Origin: Streptomyces cyanogenus
GTDB taxonomy: Bacteria; Actinomycetota; Actinomycetes; Streptomycetales; Streptomycetaceae
Direction of reading: 5' to 3'
Assembly: GCF_017526105.1 (NCBI RefSeq)
Contig: NZ_CP071839.1
Span: 3,960,001 to 4,024,000, forward strand
DNA: 64,000 bases
Positions 1 to 8,521 of this stretch are shown here, piece after piece. The notes under the pieces are model-generated. The model was not told the origin of the DNA, did no database searches, and saw nothing but the letters and a program-made list of their open reading frames with translations. A program made the translations under genes and the position numbers. The stretch's first letter is position 1. The number at the start of each line of letters is the position of its first letter.

Positions 1-1176
1 GGCACCGGCGCGCACGTCGCCGACCTGGCCGCCGGGGCGGGGCTGCGGCTGCCGAGGCTGTCACCGGAGAAGCAGGCCGAGCTGCACCAGTGGATACCGG
101 AGTACCTGAACGTGGCCAACCCGGTGGACAACGGGGGTCATCCGGTCGGCGACCGGCGCGGCCGGAAGATCATCGACGCGATCCTCGCCGATCCCGCGGT
201 CGGCGTCCTGATCTGCCCGGTGACGGGCCCCTTCCCGCCGCTGAGCGACAGGCTCGTGAGGGACCTGGTGGCGGCCGCCGAGGAGACGGACAAGCTGGTG
301 TGCGTGGTGTGGGGCTCTCCGGTGGGCACGGAGGCGGCGTACCGGGAGGTGCTGCTCGGCTCGTCGCGCGTGGCCACCTTCCGCACGGTGGGCAACTGCC
401 TCACCGCGGTCCGCGCCTGGCTGGACCACCACCGCTTCGTGAGCGGCTACCGCTCCCCCTTCGACGAGGCCCCGCGCATCCCCTCCCCCTCCTTCCGCAA
501 GGCCGAGGCGCTGATGCAGCCCGGCCGGCAGCTGAGCGAGCACGCGGCCAAGCAGCTGCTGCGGGCGTACGGCATCCGGGTGCCGCGCGAGCAGCTGGTG
601 ACCAGCGCGGCGGCGGCCGTACGGGCGGCCGGGCAGGTGGGCTACCCGGTGGTGATGAAGGCGTCCGGCGCACAGATCGCCCACAAGACCGAGCTGGGCC
701 TGGTGAAGATCGGCCTGACCTCGGCGAGCCAGGTCCGCGACGCGTACCGCGAACTGACCGACATCGCCCGCTACGAGGGCGTCGGTCTTGACGGGGTCCT
801 GGTGTGCCAGATGGTCGAGCAGGGCGTGGAGATGATGGTCGGCGTCACCCATGACGACCTCTTCGGACCGACGGTGACGGTCGGGCTCGGCGGGATCCTG
901 GTGGAGGTGCTGCACGACGCGGCGGTCCGCGTCCCGCCCTTCGGCGAGGACCAGGCCCGTGCCATGCTCGGCGAACTCCGCGGCCGGGCCCTGCTGTCCG
1001 GCGTCCGCGGCCGCCCGCCCGCCGACGCGGACGCGCTGGTGGAGGTGATCCTGCGGGTCCAGCGCATGGCGCTGGAACTCGGCGGGTCGATCGCGGAGCT
1101 GGACATCAACCCGCTGATGGTGCTGCCCCGGGGGCAGGGCGCGGTGGCGCTGGACGCGCTGGCGGTGTGCCGATGA
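1..1176 (+). CDS. Acetate-CoA ligase family protein (NDP-forming), 3' part
   Basis: The frame is open from base 1, so the gene starts left of the window and only its C-terminal 391 residues are seen. The visible part has the end of the CoA-ligase Rossmann-like domains, then an ATP-grasp module beginning near window base 530 with the sequences AAKQLLRAYGI and YPVVMKASG and an IAHKTE motif, and ends with LDINPLMV, typical of this family. The enzyme would make an acyl-CoA while splitting ATP to ADP and phosphate, or run in reverse. Its stop overlaps the next start as ATGA, so it is cotranslated with the enoyl-CoA hydratase. The acid substrate cannot be told from sequence. Confidence 0.9.
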   Translation, partial: GTGAHVADLAAGAGLRLPRLSPEKQAELHQWIPEYLNVANPVDNGGHPVGDRRGRKIIDAILADPAVGVLICPVTGPFPPLSDRLVRDLVAAAEETDKLVCVVWGSPVGTEAAYREVLLGSSRVATFRTVGNCLTAVRAWLDHHRFVSGYRSPFDEAPRIPSPSFRKAEALMQPGRQLSEHAAKQLLRAYGIRVPREQLVTSAAAAVRAAGQVGYPVVMKASGAQIAHKTELGLVKIGLTSASQVRDAYRELTDIARYEGVGLDGVLVCQMVEQGVEMMVGVTHDDLFGPTVTVGLGGILVEVLHDAAVRVPPFGEDQARAMLGELRGRALLSGVRGRPPADADALVEVILRVQRMALELGGSIAELDINPLMVLPRGQGAVALDALAVCR

Positions 1177-1961
1177 GCGAGGCCGTACGCCACGAGATCC
1201 GCGACCACGTCTCGTACCTCACCCTGAACCGGCCGGAGTCCCTGAACGCCCTGACCCCGGCCATGCGCGACCGCCTCGTCGACCTGCTGGCCCAGGCCTC
1301 CGCGGCCCCGGACGTCCGGGCGGTGGTCCTCACGGGCAGCGGCCGGGGCTTCTGCGCGGGCGCGGACCTGCGGGGCGGGGCCGGTTCGGGCGACCGGGTC
1401 CCGGGTGACGTGGCGCGGATGCTGCGGCTGGGGGCGCAGCGGCTGGTCTGCGCCGTGCTGGACTGCGAGAAACCGGTCCTGGCCGCGGTGAACGGCACGG
1501 CGGCCGGCCTCGGCGCGCACCTGGCCTTCGCCTGCGACCTGGTGCTGGCCGCCGAATCGGCCCGCTTCATCGAGGTGTTCGTCCGCCGCGGGCTGGTCCC
1601 CGACGCGGCCGGCGCCTATCTCCTCCCCCGGCTGATCGGCCCGCAGCGGGCGAAGGAACTGATGTTCTTCGGCGACGCGGTACCGGCACCGGAGGCGCAC
1701 CGCCTGGGCCTGGTCAACCGGGTCGTCCCCGACCCCGACCTGCCGAAGGCGGCCCACGCCTGGGCGACCCGCCTGTCGTCCGGACCGACGCGGGCCCTGG
1801 CCCTGGCCAAACACCTCCTGAACACCTCCCTGGACACCGACCGCGCCTCCGCCCTCGCCGCGGAGGCCTGGGCCCAGGAGATCAACATGACGACGGCGGA
1901 CGCCGGGGAGGGCCTGCGAGCGTTCGCGGAGCGCCGCGACGCGGAGTTCCGGGGGCGCTGA
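1173..1961 (+). CDS. Enoyl-CoA hydratase/isomerase family protein
   Basis: A crotonase-fold protein of about 262 residues. The oxyanion-hole segments are visible: the CAGADL loop near residue 60 and the G-T-A-A-G-L-G segment near residue 108. The family usually hydrates or isomerises enoyl-CoA esters in the cytoplasm. I chose ATG 1173 because it overlaps the upstream stop (ATGA); GTG 1167 is in frame but has no better context. It forms an operon with the CoA ligase before it and supports a CoA-ester breakdown route. The second catalytic position of classical hydratases is not obvious, so isomerase or hydrolase activity is possible. Confidence 0.88.
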   Translation: MSEAVRHEIRDHVSYLTLNRPESLNALTPAMRDRLVDLLAQASAAPDVRAVVLTGSGRGFCAGADLRGGAGSGDRVPGDVARMLRLGAQRLVCAVLDCEKPVLAAVNGTAAGLGAHLAFACDLVLAAESARFIEVFVRRGLVPDAAGAYLLPRLIGPQRAKELMFFGDAVPAPEAHRLGLVNRVVPDPDLPKAAHAWATRLSSGPTRALALAKHLLNTSLDTDRASALAAEAWAQEINMTTADAGEGLRAFAERRDAEFRGR

Positions 1962-1980
1962 CCTCCACGGGGGTTCCTAT

Positions 1981-1995
1981 CTGACCACCCGTCAG
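1981..1995. promoter_or_regulatory. 15-bp palindromic operator, copy E
   Basis: The sequence CTGACCACCCGTCAG is a copy of the palindrome seen at 8442-8472 and 13978-14019 (consensus CTGACGGNCCGTCAG). It lies 17 bases before the flavin reductase ATG, over the expected core promoter, so binding should repress. The five-base outer arms CTGAC and GTCAG are intact; the inner G-G arm is degenerate. Confidence 0.6.
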
Positions 1996-2011
1996 CTTCA
2001 ATGGGCTCGTG

Positions 2012-2605
2012 ATGGGACACGCAGGGGCGGCGGCTGCCGCCGTCCGGTATCTGGGGGCCAGGCCCGTCGAGGCGTTGCCGCGGCCGGAGTTGCGGTGCGT
2101 CCGGGCGGACGAACCGGCGCCGGTGGGACAGGGGGAGTTCCGGCGGGTGCTGGGGAGCTTCGCCAGCGGGGTCACCGTGATCACCGCGCCCGGTACCGAC
2201 GGCGACGGGCCCGCCGGGTTCGCCTGCCAGTCCTTCTCCTCCCTCTCCCTGGAACCGCCCCTCGTCTGCTTCATGGTGGGCCGTACCTCCACGACCTGGC
2301 CGCGCATCGCCCGTGCCGGTGTCTTCTGCGTCAACGTGCTGAGCGCGGGCCAGGACCGGCTGTGCCGGGCCTTCGCGGTGAGCGGCGCGGACAAGTTCGC
2401 GCAGGTGGCGTACGACCCCGCGCCCGTCTCCGCGTCGCCGCGGCTCGCCGGTGCCGCCGCCTGGATCGACTGTGCCGTCCACGCCGTGCACACCGGGGGC
2501 GACCACCTCATCGTCGTAGGACGGGTGGCCGCCCTCGGTGCGGACGACACCGCGGAGCCGCTGCTCTTCCACCGGGGGCGGTTCGCGCGGCTCGGGGACC
2601 ACTGA
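2012..2605 (+). CDS. Flavin reductase family protein (HpaC-like)
   Basis: A 197-residue FMN-binding split-barrel protein. The conserved domain begins near residue 40 (GEFRRVLGSFASGVTVIT) and includes the SSLSLEPPLV and FCVNVL stretches typical of NAD(P)H:flavin oxidoreductases that feed reduced flavin to a two-component monooxygenase. No monooxygenase lies in the window. The start is uncertain: ATG 2012 and GTG 2009 both lack a Shine-Dalgarno sequence, so translation may be leaderless or begin further in. The palindromic operator at 1981-1995 ties it to the same regulon as the catabolic genes to the right. Confidence 0.85.
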   Translation: MGHAGAAAAAVRYLGARPVEALPRPELRCVRADEPAPVGQGEFRRVLGSFASGVTVITAPGTDGDGPAGFACQSFSSLSLEPPLVCFMVGRTSTTWPRIARAGVFCVNVLSAGQDRLCRAFAVSGADKFAQVAYDPAPVSASPRLAGAAAWIDCAVHAVHTGGDHLIVVGRVAALGADDTAEPLLFHRGRFARLGDH

Positions 2606-2646
2606 GACCGCCGGTCGGCGCCGGGGCCCTGTGGTCGAGGGTGTCC

Positions 2647-3954
2647 TCAGGACACGGCGAGGGTGCCGACGGCCGGTGTGCCGCGCCGGATGACCAGGGA
2701 CATCAGGGCCGCCGCCGCGCACAGCGTGCCGGAGGCGTACCAGACGACGTCGTAGGAGCCGAAGACGTCCCGGGCGGCTCCGCCGAGGTAGGCGACGAGG
2801 GCCGCGCCGATCTGGTGGGAGGCGAGCACCCAGCCGAAGACGATGGCGCTGTCCTCGCCGAACTGCTCCCGGCACAGGGCCAGGGTGGGCGGGACGGTGG
2901 CCACCCAGTCCAGGCCGTAGAAGACGATGAAGAAGAGCATCGGCGGGTGGACGGCGGGGCCCAGCAGCATCGGCAGGAAGAGCAGGGACAGCCCGCGCAG
3001 GGCGTAGTAGACGGCGAGCAGGCGGCGCGGTTCGAACCGGTCGGTGAACCAGCCGGAGGCGATCGTGCCGACGACGTCGAACACGCCGATCACCGCCAGC
3101 AGCGAGGCCGCGGTCGTCACGGGCATCCCGTGGTCGTGCTCGGCGGGCACGAAGTGCGTCTGGACCAGGCCGTTGGTGGACGCACCGCAGATCGCGAAGG
3201 TGCCGGCGAGCAGCCAGAAGGTGCCCGTGCGGACGGAGGAGGACAGCACCGCGAGCGTGCGGCGGGCGGCGCCGGTGACGGGCGCCGGCCTGGGGACGAA
3301 CTCCCGTGCGCCGTACGGCGCGACGCCCACGTCGGCCGGGTGGTCGCGCAGCAGCAGCCAGACGAAGGGGACCACGGCGAACGCGGCCAGGGCCACCGTG
3401 ACCGCGGCGGGCCGCCAGTCGTGGCGCTCGACGATCCAGGACAGCAGCGGCAGGAAGACCAGCTGGCCGGAGGCGGAGGCCGCGGTGAGGATGCCGCTGA
3501 CCAGGCCGCGCCGCTCGGTGAACCAGCGGTTGGTGACCGTCGCGGCGAAGGCCAGCGCCATGGACCCGGTGCCGAGCCCCACCAGCAGGCCCCAGCAGAG
3601 CAGCAGTTGCCAGGCCGCCGTCATCCACACGGTCAGGCCCGAGCCGACCGCGATCACGGTGAGCGCGGCGGCGACCACGCGGCGGATGCCGAAGCGGTCC
3701 ATCAGCGCGGCGGCGAACGGCGCGGTGAGGCCGTACAGCGCAAGGTTGACGGAGACGGCCGCGCCGATCGTGCCGCGCGACCAGCCGAACTCCTGGTGCA
3801 GCGGGTCGATGAGCAGGGACGGCAGTGAGCGGAAGGCCGCCGCGCCGGTGATCGTCACGAACGTGACGGCGGCGACGAACCAGGCGCGGTGCACGCCGTG
3901 GCGCCGGCCGGGCGGGGCCTGGGCGGGGACGGCGGCGGGTCTTGTCTGAGTCAC
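2647..3954 (-). CDS. MFS transporter
   Basis: About 435 residues with twelve predicted hydrophobic segments and an MFS loop between helices 2 and 3 (MDRFGIRR). It resembles the MCT/oxalate-formate antiporter-like branch that carries organic acids. I chose GTG 3954 because GGAGG lies nine bases upstream; the longer frame to ATG 3987 has no ribosome site. It is divergent from the GlxA-type regulator, which may control it, and converges on the flavin reductase. The substrate is unknown. Confidence 0.88.
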   Translation of the reverse strand: MTQTRPAAVPAQAPPGRRHGVHRAWFVAAVTFVTITGAAAFRSLPSLLIDPLHQEFGWSRGTIGAAVSVNLALYGLTAPFAAALMDRFGIRRVVAAALTVIAVGSGLTVWMTAAWQLLLCWGLLVGLGTGSMALAFAATVTNRWFTERRGLVSGILTAASASGQLVFLPLLSWIVERHDWRPAAVTVALAAFAVVPFVWLLLRDHPADVGVAPYGAREFVPRPAPVTGAARRTLAVLSSSVRTGTFWLLAGTFAICGASTNGLVQTHFVPAEHDHGMPVTTAASLLAVIGVFDVVGTIASGWFTDRFEPRRLLAVYYALRGLSLLFLPMLLGPAVHPPMLFFIVFYGLDWVATVPPTLALCREQFGEDSAIVFGWVLASHQIGAALVAYLGGAARDVFGSYDVVWYASGTLCAAAALMSLVIRRGTPAVGTLAVS

Positions 3955-4025
3955 GTCATCCAGCCTCCGCTGTCCGTGTACGCGCATCGAGTGGCCGGGA
4001 GGACAGCCTTCGCTACGATCGGGCC

Positions 4026-5048
4026 ATGACGACCCCCGGGGAACTCCGGCCGCACCGGATCGCCGTCCTCGCCCTGGACGGCCTGCTGCCCTTCGAGCTG
4101 GGCATCCCGCACCGGATCTTCGGCCGCCCCCGGGACGCGTGGGGCCGGCATCTGTACGAGGTCCTGACCTGCTCGGTACGGGCGCCCGGCCCCGTCCGCA
4201 CGGACGCCGACTTCGCCGTGCACGTCACCCACGGCCCCGAGACGCTGGCCACCGCCGACACGGTGATCGTCCCGGCGTCGTACGAGCACGGCCCGCTCTA
4301 CGACGAGGGCCGGCTCACCGACGACCTGGCCGCCGCCCTCGCCCGCATCCGCCCCGGCACCCGCCTCGCCTCCATCTGCACCGGCGTCTACGTCCTCGCC
4401 GCCGCCGGCCGCCTCGACGGCCGCCCGGCGACCACGCACTGGGCGGACGCCGAGCGCTTCCAGCGGATGTTCCCGAAGGTCAGGGTGGACCCGGACGTGC
4501 TGTTCATCGACGACGGTGACGTGCTGACCTCGGCCGGTGTGGCCGCCGGGATCGACCTGTGCCTGCACATGGTCCGGCGCGACTTCGGCACGGCCGTCGC
4601 CAACGACGTGGCCCGCCACACGGTCGTACCGCCCCACCGCGACGGCGGCCAGGCCCAGTACATCCAACGCCCGGTCCCCGACCCCCAGCTGGCCACGACG
4701 ACCGCCGCCCGGGCCTGGGCACTGGACCGGCTGCACGAGCCGATCCAGCTGCGCGACCTGGCCGGCCGGGAGAACATGTCGGTACGCACCTTCACCCGCC
4801 GCTTCCGCGAGGAGGTCGGCGTCAGCCCCGGCCAGTGGCTCACCCAGCAGCGCGTGGAGCGCGCCCGGCACCTGCTGGAGACCACCGACCTGCCGATGGA
4901 CCAGGTGGCCCGGGAGTCCGGCTTCGGCACGGCCCAGTCGCTGCGCCTGCACCTGCAGACGTCCCTCGGCGTCACCCCGACCGCGTACCGGCGCACCTTC
5001 CGGACCGGCGGCGCCGAGCGGCACGGCGACGGCGGGAGCCCGCACTGA
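4026..5048 (+). CDS. GlxA-type transcriptional regulator (DJ-1/PfpI plus AraC HTH)
   Basis: A 340-residue protein. The first 190 residues form a class I glutamine-amidotransferase-like DJ-1/PfpI domain with the nucleophile-elbow sequence SICTGVYVLAAAG. The last 100 carry two AraC-type helix-turn-helix units (RTFTRRFREEVGVSPGQWL, then a second helix pair ending GVTPTAYRRTF). Such proteins sense small metabolites and activate or repress neighbours. It is transcribed away from the MFS gene across a 71-base gap, suggesting control of that transporter. ATG 4026 gives the family's usual N-terminus. Confidence 0.9.
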   Translation: MTTPGELRPHRIAVLALDGLLPFELGIPHRIFGRPRDAWGRHLYEVLTCSVRAPGPVRTDADFAVHVTHGPETLATADTVIVPASYEHGPLYDEGRLTDDLAAALARIRPGTRLASICTGVYVLAAAGRLDGRPATTHWADAERFQRMFPKVRVDPDVLFIDDGDVLTSAGVAAGIDLCLHMVRRDFGTAVANDVARHTVVPPHRDGGQAQYIQRPVPDPQLATTTAARAWALDRLHEPIQLRDLAGRENMSVRTFTRRFREEVGVSPGQWLTQQRVERARHLLETTDLPMDQVARESGFGTAQSLRLHLQTSLGVTPTAYRRTFRTGGAERHGDGGSPH

Positions 5049-5194
5049 CCTGGCCTGCCGCCTCCCGGACGCCGCAACGGTTCCGGCATGAGGGGATCGC
5101 CGGAGCGGCCCGTGGCGTCCCGCGTTCCGTCGTCCGCCAGGTCCATGTCGTGCCGTCCGGGACGGCCCGGGAGCGCCGCGGCTGCAGCGGCGGC

Positions 5195-6244
5195 TCAGAA
5201 CGTGAGCACCGCACGCGCCACCCGTCCCGCCTCCGCCTCCGCCCGGGCCTTCTCGAAGTCCTCCACCGGGTGGACGGCGGTCACCAGTTCGTCCAGCAGG
5301 AGGCGCCCCTGGCGGTACAGCTCGGCGTACAGGGCGATGTCCCGCTGGGGGCGCGAGGAGCCGTAGCGGCAGCCGAGGATCGACTTGTCCAGGTAGAGGG
5401 AGGAGACCAGGAAGGACGCCTCGGCCGTGGCCGGGGGCACCCCGAGCAGGATCGCCTGGCCGCGCCGGTCGAGCAGGTCGACGGCCTGACGGATCAGCTC
5501 CACCCGGCCCACGCACTCGAAGACATGGTCGGCCCCCGTCGGCAGCAGGTCCCGCACCCCCTCCGCCGACGTCAGGAAGTCCGTGGCGCCGAACTGCCGG
5601 GCCACCTCCTCCTTGGCCGGGTTGGCGTCCACGGCCACGATGCGGAGGGCGCCCGCGAGCCGCGCGCCCTGGAGGACGTTCAGCCCGATCCCGCCCGTGC
5701 CGATGACGACCACGCTGTCCCCGCGGTCCACCCGCGCCCGGTTCAGCACCGCGCCGACCCCGGTGAGCACCCCGCACCCGATCAGCGCGGCGGACGGCAG
5801 CGGGATGTCCTCGGGGATCCGTACCGCCTGCACGGCCCGGACGACCGTCCGTTCCGCGAAGGCCGAGTTCGCGGCGAACTGGTACACCGGGTCCGCGCCC
5901 CACGTGAACGGCCTTCCCGGGCGCCCGATCGCCTGCCGGCACATGGTCGGCCGCCCCCGGTCGCACTCCGCGCAGGTACCGCAGTGGGCGAGCGTGGACA
6001 GGGCCACATGGTCACCCGGTGCGACATGGGTGACGCCCACGCCCACGGCCTCCACGATCCCGGCACCCTCATGGCCGAGCACCACTGGCACCGGGAACGG
6101 AATGGTGCCGTCCACCACCGACAGATCGCTGTGGCACAGTCCGGCCGCCGCGATCGCGACCAGCACCTCGCCCGGCCCGGGCTCCCGTACCGCCAGGTCG
6201 TCGACCACCCGGACCTGTCTGCCGTCGAACACCACACCACGCAT
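5195..6244 (-). CDS. Zinc-dependent alcohol dehydrogenase, class III-like
   Basis: A 349-residue medium-chain dehydrogenase. Catalytic zinc ligands are visible in LCHSD and GHEGAG. The structural zinc is held by Cys-x2-Cys-x2-Cys-x7-Cys near residue 85, and the nucleotide fold shows GTGGIGL. It resembles actinobacterial NDMA-dependent (tightly cofactor-bound) alcohol dehydrogenases of the Rxyl_3153 type; that assignment is inference. The start overlaps the upstream acyl-CoA dehydrogenase stop (TGATG), making it the last gene of an SDR, acyl-CoA dehydrogenase, ADH operon. It probably oxidises an alcohol intermediate of the pathway. Confidence 0.9.
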   Translation of the reverse strand: MRGVVFDGRQVRVVDDLAVREPGPGEVLVAIAAAGLCHSDLSVVDGTIPFPVPVVLGHEGAGIVEAVGVGVTHVAPGDHVALSTLAHCGTCAECDRGRPTMCRQAIGRPGRPFTWGADPVYQFAANSAFAERTVVRAVQAVRIPEDIPLPSAALIGCGVLTGVGAVLNRARVDRGDSVVVIGTGGIGLNVLQGARLAGALRIVAVDANPAKEEVARQFGATDFLTSAEGVRDLLPTGADHVFECVGRVELIRQAVDLLDRRGQAILLGVPPATAEASFLVSSLYLDKSILGCRYGSSRPQRDIALYAELYRQGRLLLDELVTAVHPVEDFEKARAEAEAGRVARAVLTF

Positions 6245-7392
6245 CACACGGCCCCCTTCGGCTCGGCCGGCAGACCGAGCACCCGCTCGGCGATGATCGT
6301 GCGCTGGATCTGGTCCGAGCCGCCGTACACGGTGTCGGCCCGGGAGAACAGGAACAGGTGCTGGGCCGCGTCGAGCGGGTACGGCGACCCGGGTGACCAG
6401 TCCGTGGGCCCCGCGGCGGCCGCCGCGCCCCGGACCTCCACCGCCAGCTCGCCCAGCCGCTGGTGCCAGTTCGCCCACAGCAGCTTGGCCACGCTGGGCG
6501 CGCCCGGGCCGGCCGGACCGCCGAGGGTGCGCAGGGCGTTCCAGCGCATGACCCGCAGCTCGGCCCACTGCCGCACCAGCCGGGCGCGCAGCACCGGGTC
6601 GTGTACGGCCCCGGTCTCCACGGCGGCGTCGAGGACCCCCGCCAGTTCCCGGGCGAAGCCGATCTGCTGGGCCAGCGTCGACACCCCGCGCTCGAAGCCC
6701 AGCAGGCTCATGGCGACCCGCCAGCCGTTCCCCTCCCCGCCGACGACGTGCTCCACGCGCGCGCGTGCCCCGTCGAAGAAGACCTCGTTGAAGTCGCTCG
6801 TGCCGGTCAGCTGCCGGATGGGCCGGACCTCGATCCGGCCGGGCTGGTCCATCGGCACGAGCAGGAAGCTCAGCCCGTGGTGCCGCCGCGCCTCCGGATC
6901 GGTCCGGGCCAGCAGGAAGCACCAGTCGGCCTCGTGGGCGAGCGAGGTCCAGATCTTCTGCCCACTGATCCAGTAGTACGTCCCCTCCCGCACCGCCAGC
7001 GTCCGCACCCCGGCCAGGTCGGATCCGGCCCCGGGTTCGCTGTACCCCTGGCACCACAGCTCCTCGCCGGCGGCGATCGGGGGGAGGAACCGGTTCTTCT
7101 GCTCCTCGCCGCCGTGGCCGATGAGGGTGGGCGCGAGCAGGTTCTCCCCGATGTGCCCGGAGCGAGGGGGTGCCCCCGACCGGGCGTACTCCTCGGCCCA
7201 CACCACCTGCTGGGTGAGGCCGGCGGTGCGGTTGCCGTACCCCGGCTCCGGCCAGCCGAGCCCTATCCACCCGGCGGCACCGAGAGTCCGCTCCCACGCG
7301 CGCCGGTCCGTCGCGGTGCCGACGTGCTCACCCAGCCACGCCCGGGCCTCGGCACGGAAGTCCTCGTCCTCGGCGGTGAATCCGAAGTCCAC
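6244..7392 (-). CDS. Acyl-CoA dehydrogenase, FadE type
   Basis: A 382-residue flavoenzyme with the N-terminal helical domain, the middle beta domain (CQGYSEPGAGSDL; a tryptophan-containing flavin loop KIWTS) and the C-terminal helical domain (GGSDQIQRTI). The usual Tyr-Glu before the GTS/GSD loop is absent. The FERG motif near residue 230 could supply the base, as in FadE26-like enzymes (inference). GTG 7392 follows AGGAG by a good spacing. Near residue 75 a short Gly/Pro/Arg-rich segment is encoded by a GC-rich palindrome (about 7157-7187), probably a small insertion. It is cotranslated with the ADH. Confidence 0.92.
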   Translation of the reverse strand: MDFGFTAEDEDFRAEARAWLGEHVGTATDRRAWERTLGAAGWIGLGWPEPGYGNRTAGLTQQVVWAEEYARSGAPPRSGHIGENLLAPTLIGHGGEEQKNRFLPPIAAGEELWCQGYSEPGAGSDLAGVRTLAVREGTYYWISGQKIWTSLAHEADWCFLLARTDPEARRHHGLSFLLVPMDQPGRIEVRPIRQLTGTSDFNEVFFDGARARVEHVVGGEGNGWRVAMSLLGFERGVSTLAQQIGFARELAGVLDAAVETGAVHDPVLRARLVRQWAELRVMRWNALRTLGGPAGPGAPSVAKLLWANWHQRLGELAVEVRGAAAAAGPTDWSPGSPYPLDAAQHLFLFSRADTVYGGSDQIQRTIIAERVLGLPAEPKGAV

Positions 7393-7431
7393 GTCGTTCT
7401 CCTCTCGGTGCCGTCCCGGCCCACCACCCCG

Positions 7432-7466
7432 GGGGCGCGGGGAACTGCGCGGCCGGCCACGACGCG
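7432..7466. repeat. Dispersed GC-rich intergenic repeat (half copy)
   Basis: Contains GGGGCGCGGGGAACTGCG, one arm of the repeat that is a full inverted repeat at 26851-26896 and recurs at 39281-39302. It lies between the SDR and the acyl-CoA dehydrogenase gene, where it could fold in the transcript or trim the operon message. Confidence 0.6.
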
Positions 7467-7507
7467 GCCGCAGCCGCAGCCGCACGACCACACCACGCCC
7501 CGGGCTC

Positions 7508-8419
7508 TCAGGCGTTCGGCCGGCCCCCACGCCGCGCGGCCTCTTCCATCGCCGCGAGCTCGGAGAGCATCGGCATCGGATCCACCCCCACCGAGCCCGG
7601 CAGGAACTCCGCGATCGTCTCCGGCGTCCACCCGTCGACGGCGTACGCGGCACGCAGTTCCCTCGGCTGTGCCCACACCGCGATCTTCGGCCCGGCGACC
7701 GTGTACACCTGCCCGGTGACGCCCTGGGCAGCGGCACGCTCGGACAGCAGGTACACCACCAGCGCGGCCACGTCCTCCGGCTCGCCGATCTCCGCCAGCT
7801 CCCTCGGCACGTTCGCCGACATCCGGGTACGGGCCACCGGCGCCACCGCGTTCGCGGTCACCCCGTACTTGTGCAGCCCCAGCGCCGCGCTGCGGACCAG
7901 CGAGACGATCCCGCCCTTGGCCGCGCTGTAGTTGGCCTGCGAGACGGACCCCTGGTGGTTGCCGCTGGTGAAGCCGACGAGGGTGCCGGACCGTTGCCTG
8001 CGCATGACGGCCGAGGCGGCCCGGAACACGGTGAAGGTGCCCTTCAGGTGGGTGGCGACGACCGGGTCCCACTCCTCCTCGGTCATGTTGAACAGCATCC
8101 GCTCGCGCAGGATGCCCGCCACGCACACGGCCCCGTCGATCCGGCCGTAGGACCGCACCGCCGTGTCCACGACCCGCTGCCCGCCCGCCATGGTGGAGAT
8201 GTCGTCGGCGACCGCGACGGCCTCGCCGCCCGCCGCCTCGATCTCCTTGACGACGGCCTCGGCGACCTCGCTGGTGGGTGAGGCGCCGTCCACCGCCACG
8301 CCGTAGTCGTTGACGACGACCTTCGCCCCCTCGGCCGCCGCCGCCAGGGCCACCGCCCGTCCGATGCCGCGTCCGGCACCCGTCACGGCGATGACCTTGC
8401 CTGCCAAGAAGTTCCCCAT
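7508..8419 (-). CDS. SDR family oxidoreductase
   Basis: A 303-residue classical short-chain dehydrogenase: the TGAGRGIG cofactor loop near residue 14, an NDYG segment that suits NAD(H) binding, an NAG-like VAG at the usual place, a catalytic Ser in GFTSG and the YSAAK catalytic pair near residue 165. The VVVNDYG and long C-terminus resemble the dehydrogenase part of type 2 peroxisomal multifunctional enzyme, so it may act on a 3-hydroxyacyl-CoA or a ring hydroxyl. It is the first gene of the leftward operon, just behind operators A and B. Confidence 0.9.
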   Translation of the reverse strand: MGNFLAGKVIAVTGAGRGIGRAVALAAAAEGAKVVVNDYGVAVDGASPTSEVAEAVVKEIEAAGGEAVAVADDISTMAGGQRVVDTAVRSYGRIDGAVCVAGILRERMLFNMTEEEWDPVVATHLKGTFTVFRAASAVMRRQRSGTLVGFTSGNHQGSVSQANYSAAKGGIVSLVRSAALGLHKYGVTANAVAPVARTRMSANVPRELAEIGEPEDVAALVVYLLSERAAAQGVTGQVYTVAGPKIAVWAQPRELRAAYAVDGWTPETIAEFLPGSVGVDPMPMLSELAAMEEAARRGGRPNA

Positions 8420-8441
8420 GCCCGGCCCCTTCCCGCAGTTT

Positions 8442-8472
8442 CTGACGGATCGTTAGATTGACGGTCCGTTAG
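8442..8472. promoter_or_regulatory. Tandem palindromic operators, copies A and B
   Basis: CTGACGGATCGTTAG (8442-8456) and TTGACGGTCCGTTAG (8458-8472) sit side by side, 16 bases apart, in the 102-base gap between the divergent SDR operon and the cyclase gene. They would control both directions. Spacing of one and a half turns would suit two dimers on opposite faces, as many TetR-family repressors bind. Confidence 0.7.
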
Positions 8473-8521
8473 ATTCTATGGCCCGCCGCACACACGGGCA
8501 CAAGCCCCGGGGAGGCACCGG

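Noticed and set aside
1616..3628. Long - strand open frame of 670 codons
   Set aside because: It runs opposite to the enoyl-CoA hydratase and flavin reductase genes and shares the complementary frame; composition is Arg/Pro-rich as expected of antisense in high-GC DNA.
4559..6976. Long + strand open frame of 805 codons
   Set aside because: It crosses the GlxA regulator and is antisense to the ADH and acyl-CoA dehydrogenase; no domain is visible and the proteins in the other frames are clear.
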